NCBI RefSeq assembly: GCF_000313135.1
Contig: NW_004457616.1
Coordinates: forward strand, 37,676-67,653
Length of the DNA stretch: 29,978 nucleotides
DNA from: Acanthamoeba castellanii str. Neff
Taxonomy: Eukaryota > Discosea > Longamoebia > Acanthamoebidae
Direction of reading: 5' to 3'
Made by a program: the position numbers and the translations under genes. Each line of letters begins with the position of its first letter. Position 1 is the first letter of the stretch. This document shows positions 11,992 through 20,623 of the stretch, one piece after another. Below the pieces are notes generated by a model, which was given only the letters and a program-made list of their open reading frames with translations, had not been told where the DNA came from and made no database searches.

Positions 11992-12493
11992 AAGATTGCC
12001 ACTAAAATTTTCTTGTCTCGACCGTTCAGCAAACGCTCCTCGGACATGCCCCGGTCTCCGCTGCCGGAGCCCTCCGCGGCACTGGCCTTTTCGTTTTCCC
12101 CTTCAACACCGCCACACCTCATCATTGCTCTGGAAGCACTCCCACTTTCTGAGACCACACTCACTTCCACCACTACAGCAACCCCGGGTGAACGCTCTCC
12201 GGCGAGCCACCACCAATGGAGGGTCCGGATGATCGACCCTACTACCTCACACCCAACGACGTCGCCGACTGGTGCGTCCCTCTTTGTCGTGGATGGCGGT
12301 GTTGATGGTGGTTATCTCGTTCTATTTATACGACGTTGGATTCATCTGTTTAGTTCCACCACCACCACACAAAGTCACTCCGGAGACGGTCACTGTTCTC
12401 CTCTCCGCCGTTGTGCGTGTGTGTGTTGATCGTTCTGCAAGATGGTGGTGTGTAGTGTCGCGCTGTGTGTATGGGGTGGATGACCATCAACAA
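11992..12493 (+). repeat. Copy A of a ~502-nt duplicated block ending at the gap
   Basis: This block is nearly identical to 12560-13064. I count one 1-nt insertion (GCC-ACTAAAA versus GCCGACTAAAA), two single-base insertions in a short C/A-rich stretch, and a few substitutions, accounting for 502 against 505 nt. It contains a second copy of RFX exon 1 (ATG at 12216, donor GTGCGT at 12272) but runs into the N gap before any downstream exon. The most likely explanation is a contig end that overlaps the next contig and was not merged; a true tandem duplication or two haplotypes placed in series are alternatives. Confidence 0.95.
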
Positions 12494-12559
12494 NNNNNNN
12501 NNNNNNNNNNNNNNNNNNNNNNNNNNNNNNNNNNNNNNNNNNNNNNNNNNNNNNNNNNN
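12494..12559. other. Assembly gap (66 N)
   Basis: A run of 66 undetermined bases. It sits exactly between the end of copy A and the start of copy B of the duplicated block, which suggests its size is an estimate and that the real locus may contain no missing sequence here. Confidence 0.99.
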
Positions 12560-13064
12560 AAGATTGCCGACTAAAATTTTCTTGTCTCGACCGTTCAGCA
12601 AACGCTCCTCGGACATGCCCCGGTCTCCGCTGCCGGAGCCCTCCGCGGCACTGGCCTTTTCGTTTTCCCCTTCAACACCGCCACACCTCATCATTGCTCT
12701 GGAAGCACGCCCACACTTTCTGCGACCACACTCACTTCCACCACTACAGCAACCCCGGGTGAACGCTCTCCGGCGAGCCACCACCAATGGAGGGTCCGGA
12801 TGATCGACCCTACTACCTCACACCCAACGACGTCGCCGACTGGTGCGTCCCTCTTTGTCGTGGATGGCGGTGTTGATGGTGGTTATCTCGTTCTATTTAT
12901 ACGACGTTGGATTCATCTGTTTAGTTCCACCACCACCACACAAAGTCACTCCGGAGACGGTCACTGTTCTCCTCTCCGCCGTTGTGCGTGTGTGTGTTGA
13001 TCGTTCTGCAAGATGGTGGTGTGTAGTGTCGCGCTGTGTGTATGGGGTGGATGACCATCAACAA
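12560..13064 (+). repeat. Copy B of the ~505-nt duplicated block beginning at the gap
   Basis: Partner of 11992-12493. It carries the RFX exon 1 (ATG at 12787) that connects to the downstream RFX exons, so this copy is the one used for the gene model. It ends with ATGACCATCAACAA, the same bases that abut the gap in copy A. The small differences are clustered rather than spread, as expected for low-quality contig ends. Confidence 0.95.
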
Positions 13065-15100
13065 GGTGGACACGACATCCGATCTCTCTTCATTATCTCC
13101 TCTTTCCTCTTCTTCATCACCACCAAAAGTTAAACGGTAATATCACCCGTGGCCACAGAAGTTGTTCTCTTATTTCAGCCACCGCCCATTTTTTTTACCG
13201 ACACATAAATAATATAATAAGGCTGCTTGTGCAACACTTGTATCACCAGCGGGGTCGTTCCGCTGGCCGGACCTTTACACTTTTATTTCACGTCATGTCG
13301 CGTGGCTGTTGCTGTTTGACTGCTGTTGTTGATGTGGTTTATCTCTTTGTCGCCTTCCTTTTTCTCACATTGGGATAGCGCGGTCATGACCCGACCTAAC
13401 ACATGGATGTTGATGGATGGGACGTGCACAGGCTCAAGCTCAACTACAAGCTGGGCAAGCAGGGGCACATGGCGAAGAGCACGATCTACAACGACTACCT
13501 CGAGCTGTGCGAGGAGCGCGGAGCCAAGCCCATCATCTCACCCACCTTTTTCGGCAAGGTACATCTCGGTCACCACCTCCCTTCTCTTTCGTTTTGTTGC
13601 CTTCGCTTTCTGGCTTTCGCTTTCGTTCTTTCTCATCGTCTTCTCTCTTCTCTCTTTTTCGCCTCTCAGTTGGTGAAGCGGGCATTCCCCGGTATCCAGT
13701 CTGTGCGCAAGGGACCCCGCGGCCAGGTCCGCCAGTGCTACGCCCGGCTCAAGAAGCGCAAGAACCAACTGGTCGCCGCCCCTCATGGCGGTGCCGGCGC
13801 CTATGACGGCCTGTCGCCAGCCGGAGCGCATCACCAGACACCAACAACGACAACTCCGCCGCTCGATCTGACCGTCGGACAGCAGCAGCAGCTCCACGCG
13901 GCCGCCTACCAGCAGTACTACCAGCAGCAGTTTGCGGGGCTGCACGCGGCCCAGTACGGCCTGGCCGGCCACCACTACGCCGCTTACCCCGGCCTGGCCG
14001 GTCAACAGCACCGGACTGAAGTCGATCGACCGGCCCAGCAGCAGCAACACTACGTCGACCATCACCATCTGCTCCAGCAACACCAACAGCTCCCGCAGCT
14101 CGAGGTGGTGCAGCACCACCTGCTCGCGCTCCGGGGCCGAGTTAAGGAAGAACAGCAGAACCAGCACCAGTACTCCGGCGGTGGCTCAGGAGGCGGTAGC
14201 GGTGAGGCCGCCGATGACGAGCGAAACTACGGCTCTCCCGGCCAGCACCATCATCAGGCGGGGTCCCGGGGCTCGTCTGCCGTGGCCGATGGCTACGGAA
14301 GAGGAGACTCGGCGGCCGCCGATGCAGCGTCGACGCAAGGCTCGTCGCCGCTCCTGTCCTCGTCGCTGTCGTCGTCTTCGCCGGCCTACAACCTGCTGCC
14401 GCCGCTCCAATCGAGCTCGCTGCACCAGCACTCGCCACTTCTCTACTCTGCCTTCCACTCACCGGCCGACGCCGCCAGCCACTATGGTCTGAGGCACCAC
14501 CAACAGCCCGCCAACAGCAGCAGCAGCGCTGACGACCTCTCGGGGTCAACCTCCGCCCAGCGGACCGCCTATGCGTCCGCACTGGGCAGTTTTTCCCACT
14601 TCCCGACCACCACGTCGTCGATCAGCGCGCACCCGCCCACCCCGAACTACAACAACCTTGATTCCTCCTCTTCGCCCAATCTTCTGACCTCGCCCACCCT
14701 CCCGCCACCCTCGCCGCTTTTCCCTCCTCTCTCATCTTCATCATCGTCTTCTTCCTCGTCGCAGATCTACATGCCCGCGCACCACCAACAGCACCATCAA
14801 CAGCAGCAGTCGCCGACCTATCCCTACTACTATCGCACATCAACGGAACAACACTACACCCACACGAGCTCGCCGCCAGGGTCGTCGCCCTCGTCGTCCC
14901 AGCACCTCCAGTCCCAAGCTCCGCCTCCGGCCATCCTCCACCCTCCGCTCACGCACCCCGGAGGCGCACACTACGCCATGCGGCTCACGCCGCTGCCGCC
15001 CTACCCCAGCAGCTACACATCGCTCCACTCCGGCGCCGGCGGCTCGGATAGAGCGTCAGCGGGGGCTGATGACACCGAAGGCGCTCGCCGTGGCAGCTGA
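12787..15100 (+). CDS. RFX-family winged-helix transcription factor
   Basis: Nuclear DNA-binding regulator of the RFX type (X-box binders in animals and fungi). Exons 12787-12842, 13432-13558 and 13670-15100 sum to 538 codons (537 aa). The ATG is preceded by an in-frame TGA nine codons upstream with no ATG between. The RFX DNA-binding domain is at residues ~15-92. It is assembled across both introns: DVADW joins LKLNYKLGKQG, then STIYNDYLELCEERGAKP, FFGKLVKRAFPGI and RKGPRGQVRQCYARLKKRK. This follows the family pattern of W, LY.HYL..C, P, FGK..R..FP and RxGxRGQ. The recognition segment reads RKGPRGQVRQCY where animal RFX has RRLGTRGQSKYHY, so specificity may differ. The second intron is open in frame, so an unspliced reading is possible but would interrupt the domain after FFGK. 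The rest is low complexity: Gln/His-rich (13880-14170), then Ser/Pro-rich with HHQQ blocks. No RFX B/C/D dimerisation domains are seen. The first intron is long (589 nt) and could hide an exon. Confidence 0.85.
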
Positions 15101-15546
15101 TGATCTTCACTTGACGCCATAAAGCAAAGAAAACTGAAAGAACGAACACTCTTTGCTCTGTAGTTCTTGAGCAGGTGTTCCAACCGTTGCTTGTTGCGTG
15201 CTTGGGAGAAGGGAAAAGTGGAGCGGGCGCGTTAGGCCAATCGGGTGTGTTGGTAAGAACAGGAGGAACCGATTGGTTGGTACATCGGAACCCACGAAAA
15301 AGCTCGTAGCCTGCCGTGTTGTGCATGACTTACCTTACACGCACCTTGGATACGCAATTAAGATATCGGGGTCAATCAAAGAATTCGACATAGTCAACAT
15401 ACTCCAAATATTCGAAGTTATGAAAAAGAAAAAAGAGCGAAAGAAATCAGGAAAGAAAGAATATCGAGATTGGCCGCAGAATCGATTAATCGCATTTTAC
15501 CAAACTACATCTCTTGTGCACGTACTCGCGTACGCCCAAGCACATC
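15101..15546. other. Intergenic region between RFX and EFL1
   Basis: About 446 bases, AT-richer in its second half (15340-15480) than the coding DNA. A CATAAA at 15119-15124, shortly after the RFX stop, could serve as a poly(A) signal. An ORF crosses 15198-15569 but has no recognisable domain and overlaps the EFL1 start in another frame. I see no RNA gene. Confidence 0.45.
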
Positions 15547-18500
15547 ATGCCGAGCGTAAGCCCTGCTGATCTGGTGAAGTTGCAGAGCAACACGCCGAAT
15601 ATACGCAACATTTGCGTACTGGCGCACGTCGATCATGGTACTACTTTTCATTAATTTATCAATTTATATTCTCCTTAATTTTTCAGAACAAGAGTGGAAT
15701 GTCCAGGAAGTTTGTTAACAACGATTTTATTCATTAGGCAAAACGACGCTGAGCGATACTTTAATCTCCACGAATGGAATCATTTCCGCCAAGCTGGCTG
15801 GCATGATCCGCTACATGGACAGCACGAAGGAGGAGCAGGCCAAGGGCATCACGATGAAGGCCTCCTCCATTTCGCTCCTCTACTCACACGACCCGGCCAA
15901 CCAGACCCACCCGGCGCCCGACGGCAAGGAGGAGCCCTACCTCATCAACCTCATCGACTCGCCCGGCCACGTCGACTTCTCTGGCGAGGTCTCCACAGCA
16001 GTCCGCATCACCGACGGCGCCATCGTGCTCGTCGACGTCGTCGAGGGAGTCTGCATTCAGGTACGCGCCGTGCCAGGGTTGTCAGAAAGCGCACTTCTAT
16101 TATCTTGTGGCGTGTAGGGCTGACGTCACGGTGGTGTCGTGAATGCACCAACAGACGCAAGCAGTGCTGCGACAGGCCTACTCGGAGAAGGTGCAGCCGG
16201 TGCTGGTGCTGAACAAGATCGACAGGCTCATCTCCGAGCTGTGCCTGACGCCCACCGAGGCCTACCAGCGGCTACGACGCGTGCTGGAGGAGGTCAACGC
16301 CATCGCCGGCCGCCTGTGGAAGGAGCACTACGTCAAGAACATCATCGAATCGAGCGAGGCGGAGGACTGGGTCCTCGACGAAGAAGACGATGCCGACGTC
16401 TACTTCTCCCCCGAGCGCGGCAACGTCGTTTTCGCCAGCGCGACCGACGGCTGGGGATTCAGGGTTCACCACTTCGCCGACGTCTATCACAAGAAGCTGG
16501 GTACACGGCCGCATCACCTCTGGATCCGGTTGTGTGTGCGTGCTGGTGCCTTGATTGAGAGTGCTCACCTCGAGGTGGCTACGCTGCAGGAATCAGCCGA
16601 AAGCTTCTCCTGCGTTGTCTGTGGGGCGAACACTACATCAACACCAAGTCCAAGCGAATCTACGCCAATGACCAGTCCGGCAAGCTGCCGCCCATGTTCG
16701 TGCAGTTTGTCCTCAAGAACATCTGGGATGTTTATAGCGCTGTCAATAACAAGTACTCTCAACGCCACGCCACCCACCCGCTGCCATCATTGATTTCCCG
16801 TCGGGGCTGATGTTGACCACCATGTTCCATACATCAGGAACGAAAAGATGATCGCCAAGATCGTGAAGCTGCTGGAGCTGAACGTGCCGCCCCGTGACCT
16901 TGCCAGTAATGACCCGCAAATCGTCAAACGAGCGGTCATGGGCGCCTGGCTGCCCGTATCCACCGCCGTGCTAGGCCTGGTTGTGGAGCACTTGCCCAGC
17001 CCGGTCGCGGCTCAAAAGGTACTCCACTTGTTTAACTCCGATAATCGCGAGAGACCCGACATAATCAACTCCGAATGGATGTGCAGGTCCGCATTCCGAA
17101 GCTGTGGCACTACCTCACGGGAGTGGACCCCGCTGCTTCACTCGAGTCGCGCGAGCGATACGATCGCATGGTCAAGGGCGTCCTTACCTGCGACCCCAAC
17201 GCCGAGGACGTGGTCGTCTACGTCTCCAAGGTCTTTGCGGCTGATCGCGAAGTGGCGCTTCCCGCCCGCAGCATAGCCCACATTCGGTATCGCCGTCACT
17301 TTTGCGCGTTGTGTGTGTGTGTGTGTGTGTGTGTTGGCTCTAACATGGTTGAATCTGCAGAGTGCCTCCACGAACGGCACGCCCGGCAGTAGCACGACCG
17401 GTGAGACGACCAGTGGCCTCGCCAACGGCAAGCGCCGCCGAGTCGCCGGTGATGGGCGCGACGAGCGAGCAGGCAGCACCCTCGGCCAGGCCGCGACCGG
17501 CTGGGCGACGGGGCGCCGAGGCCGACGGAGGTGTCGCCGCGGCGGACCGTAGCCGATCGCCATCGCCGAGTGTGCGACCTCAACAGCAGCAGGAGAAGGC
17601 CAACGAGGACGAGCGGGAAAAGGAGGCCGAGAAGGAAGCGGAAGCTGAGCCTAAGCCCGTCGACGAGAAGAACAAGAAGCCGCAGAGCGATAAGGTGTTT
17701 GTGGCGTTCGCGCGCATCTTCAGCGGTACCCTCCGGGCCGGGCAGAAGGTGCACATCCTCGGCCCGCGCTACGACCCCAAGCATCCCGACCGCTACTGCT
17801 CCGGTACGTAGCACCTGGCCACACGCACGCACACACACACGCACACACGCACACACTTGATATGCGCGCACAGCGTGGTACAATATGAAGTCTTACGTGG
17901 TGCGTGCGTTACCGTTTTGGCCGCAGAGGTCGAGTTGAGCGAGCTGTACATGTTGATGGGCAAGGAACTGGAGAAGATCCCGTGTGCGCCCGCGGGTACG
18001 GTGTTTGGTATCGGCGCGGTGGAGGACATCATCCTCAAGACCGCGACCGTCACCACCAACCCCGCCTGCCCCTCCTTCCTCCCCATGACCTTTGGCGTAC
18101 GAGCCTCCACCCTCCTACAACTAGCGTGCCGTGCCGCATGCAGCGCTAACGTGTGATCATGCTCTATGCTGTGTGCTCATTACAGTTCAATCCGATCGTG
18201 CGTGTGGCGGTGGAGGCCAAGAATCTGTGTACGTTTACTCTGCGCCCACTCTGTCCTCTTTCACCTTCATCTATACCGTGGCAGCTGCTCCCGATGATGA
18301 AAACCTAGGCACCTTCATGATCATTACCAAACTAAATCATAACTAGATAATAACACGAACTAAATAACAACATCACTACATGATTACTCTTTAGTAGACT
18401 GAATGGGAGCCCACGCACTGTCCAGCTGTAAACGTGTGTCTCTGTTTTCCATTGTTGACTTACACGCATCCTTGGTACACAGCGGAGATGCCGCAGCTTG

Positions 18501-20397
18501 TGGAGGGTCTGCGACTGCTCAATCAAGCCGACCCTTGCGTGAAGACACTTGTACAGGAGACGGGTGAGCATGTCATCATGGCCTCGGGCGAGCTCCACCT
18601 CGAGGTACAACTCAACGAAGAACAAACTGTTTTCAGTTGCTGTTGTGCTCACCACAAGGTGGATCTCGCTCGTCTATTTACTCTAGCGATGCCTGCAAGA
18701 CCTCAAGAACCGCTTTGCCAAGATCGAGATCGAGGTCTCGCCTCCGCTTGTGGCCTTCAGGGAGACAATCATGCCCGAACTAGCGCGAGGTAGGCCCTCC
18801 ACAACAGCGCAGATTACGTTCTGTTTTCGTTTGGCGTCCGCGTGGTCGCTGACTGTATTCTGTGCGTGTGGCTCTAGACAAGGAGGACTTTGTGGAGATG
18901 TCGACGCCCAACAAGCAGCTGACGATACGGCTGCGCACGGTGCCTCTGCCGCAGCCGCTCAAGCAGTTCCTCGAGGAGACCGCCAACCAACAGATCATCA
19001 AGAAGATGCTCGACACCGCCAAGGCCGAAGAGGAGGCCCCCAAAGACGCCAGCGGTAACCTTCCTCTCGTTGGTCAAACATTTAAAATCTTTTTAATTCC
19101 AATTAATCGACTGATGATTTGTTGGTCACTCTTCTGTGCAGTGCAACCGACGGCCGAGGCGGAGGAGCTGACGCGACTGCAGAAGGAAAAGGCGGCGAAG
19201 GAGGCCGAGAAGCTGGCCGTGTTCCGGGAGAAGTTCGTGGAGGCCTTCAAGGCCGAAGACGGTGCCCGCTGGCTCGATGAATTCCAGTCGTACGCCAACC
19301 ATCATTGCCTCGCCTCGCCTTGAGCTCGAGCCACTGGACGAGACCAGATCAGGGACTAACTCGTAACCCGCAAATGCACCATTTGGCGTTACGGTACAGA
19401 CACCTGTGGGCGTTGGGTCCTCACGGCGTGGGCTCAAACCTGCTGCTCAACCACGTGCCCAACTACTGGGACAGCAGCTCGTGGATGCCGCTGTCGGTCA
19501 AGCTGGGCTTTTCCGACGCACGACAAGCCATCCACTCCAGTTCGTTCCACCCCACACTCTACGATCCAACTCATTGTCTTACGCACCACACACACACACA
19601 CACACACACAAGATGAGGAGCACGCGGACAGGAACAAAGCGCTGCGCGACCTGAACAACAGCATCGTTAGCGGCTTCCAGCTGGCTTCGATCGCCGGCCC
19701 GCTCTGCAACGAGCCCATGACCGGCGTGGCCTTCATCGTCGAGGAGATCCACCTCCAGCAGGAGCAGCAAGCCGACAACGCCGACGACGAAGCCGAGGAG
19801 GAAGACGAAGACGACGACTTTGCCGCGATGGGCATCCCCAAGCCGACGGCCCGGCCGCTGGGCGGCAGCAGCGCGTACACGTTCCCGCCAGCCTTCATGG
19901 GCATGGTGATCTCGCTGGTCAAGGAGGCCTGCCGCCGGGTGTTCCTGACCCACTCGGTGCGGATCGTCGAGCCCATGTACCTGTGCGACATGTACGTGAG
20001 CGCCCAGGCGCTGGGCAAGGTGCTGGGCGTGCTGGGCAAGCGGCGCGCGCAGATCGTGAACCAGGAGATGCGCGAGGGCAGCAGCGACGACTTTGCCATC
20101 ACCGCCTACCTGCCCGTGTTCGAGAGCTTCGGCTTCGCGCTCGAGATGCGCGACCAAACGTCGGGCGCGGCCAACGCGCAGCTCGTGTTCAGCCACTGGG
20201 CCGTGATTGACTCGGACCCGTTCTTCAAGCCCACCACGCAGGAGGAGCTCGAGGAGTGGGGCGACAGCGTCGACACCCTCCCGCCGCCCCTCTCCAAGCG
20301 CATCATCACCGACGTCCGCAAGCGCAAGGGCCTCATCGTCCAGGAGAAGCTCGTCGAGCGCGCCGACGCCCAACGCAACCTCTCCCGCAAGAAGTGA
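15547..20397 (+). CDS. EFL1: Elongation factor-like GTPase 1 (EFL1/Ria1), ribosome biogenesis
   Basis: Cytoplasmic EF-2-like GTPase that, with SBDS/Sdo1, releases the anti-association factor eIF6/Tif6 from late pre-60S subunits. Exons: 15547-15637, 15738-16060, 16155-16500, 16590-16752, 16838-17018, 17087-17286, 17361-17803, 17927-18096, 18186-18228, 18483-18604, 18687-18789, 18878-19054, 19142-19289, 19400-19539, 19613-20397; total 1145 codons, 1144 aa, close to human (1120) and yeast (1110) EFL1. G1 AHVDHGKT is at residues 26-33, switch I GITMKAS, G3 DSPGHVDF at 104-111, G4 NKID at 158-161, and G5 SAT near 233. Domain II ([20 protein letters not shown]) follows a ~110-residue disordered insert (436-545) with RSRSPSPS and acidic/Lys runs; EFL1 proteins are known to carry an insertion here. 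Domain III has [12 protein letters not shown] and GELHLE; the C-terminal domains have [11 protein letters not shown] and [10 protein letters not shown]. It is EFL1 rather than EF-2, given LLNQADPCV, the domain II insert and the length above EF-2's ~840-860 aa. Confidence 0.96.
17311..17334 (+). repeat. (GT)12 microsatellite in an EFL1 intron
   Basis: Perfect GT run within the EFL1 intron 17287-17360, directly before the coding insert of domain II. Confidence 0.95.
17821..17856 (+). repeat. CA/CG-CACA microsatellite in an EFL1 intron
   Basis: Imperfect (CA)n with GCAC interruptions in intron 17804-17926 of EFL1. Confidence 0.9.
19587..19611 (+). repeat. (CA)12 microsatellite abutting a 3' splice site
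   Basis: The CA run extends to the acceptor dinucleotide of the last EFL1 intron (19540-19612), so the usual pyrimidine tract is replaced by CA repeats. Confidence 0.92.
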
Positions 20398-20623
20398 TCA
20401 CAACCACCCTCGCCCCGCCTCACACCAAAAATAAACATAAAAATTTTGCCAAGTACATATAATTATTAAGATTAGTTTTGTTTGCTTTATTTGTTTTATT
20501 TGTTGGGCCGTTCCGTTCCAATTGGAAAATAATAATTATTAATTAAGGGTGTTCATTGGAGGTGCCACGGAGGCCAAGGCAATATTCGAGTGAGCCGAAG
20601 CAAGACAAGAGGAGCACCCATCG
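20398..20623. other. EFL1 3' end and spacer to the ankyrin gene
   Basis: AT-rich 226-base spacer. AATAAA at 20430-20435, 33 bases after the EFL1 stop, is a good candidate poly(A) signal. Further AT-rich words (AATAATTATTAATTAA near 20527-20546) precede the next gene's ATG by about 80 bases and may belong to its promoter. No gene is seen. Confidence 0.55.
20430..20435 (+). promoter_or_regulatory. Candidate poly(A) signal of EFL1 (AATAAA)
   Basis: Perfect AATAAA 33 bases after the EFL1 stop codon, followed by AT-rich sequence. Position and context fit a 3' processing signal, though none of the other genes here has such a clear one. Confidence 0.6.

Noticed and set aside
12045..12803. ORF starting MPRSPLPEPSAALAF upstream of RFX exon 1, present in both copies of the duplicated block
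   Set aside because: The small indels between the copies shift its frame and give different lengths and C-termini, so it is not conserved as protein; it overlaps the RFX start in another frame.
15198..15569. 123-codon ORF between RFX and EFL1
   Set aside because: Lys-rich chance reading of AT-rich spacer that overlaps the EFL1 start in another frame; no domain or splice pattern.
19579..20373. 264-codon antisense ORF opposite the last EFL1 exon
   Set aside because: It is the mirror of a GC-rich coding exon, rich in Leu/Ala/Val/Asp, with no domain; the sense strand is unambiguous EFL1.
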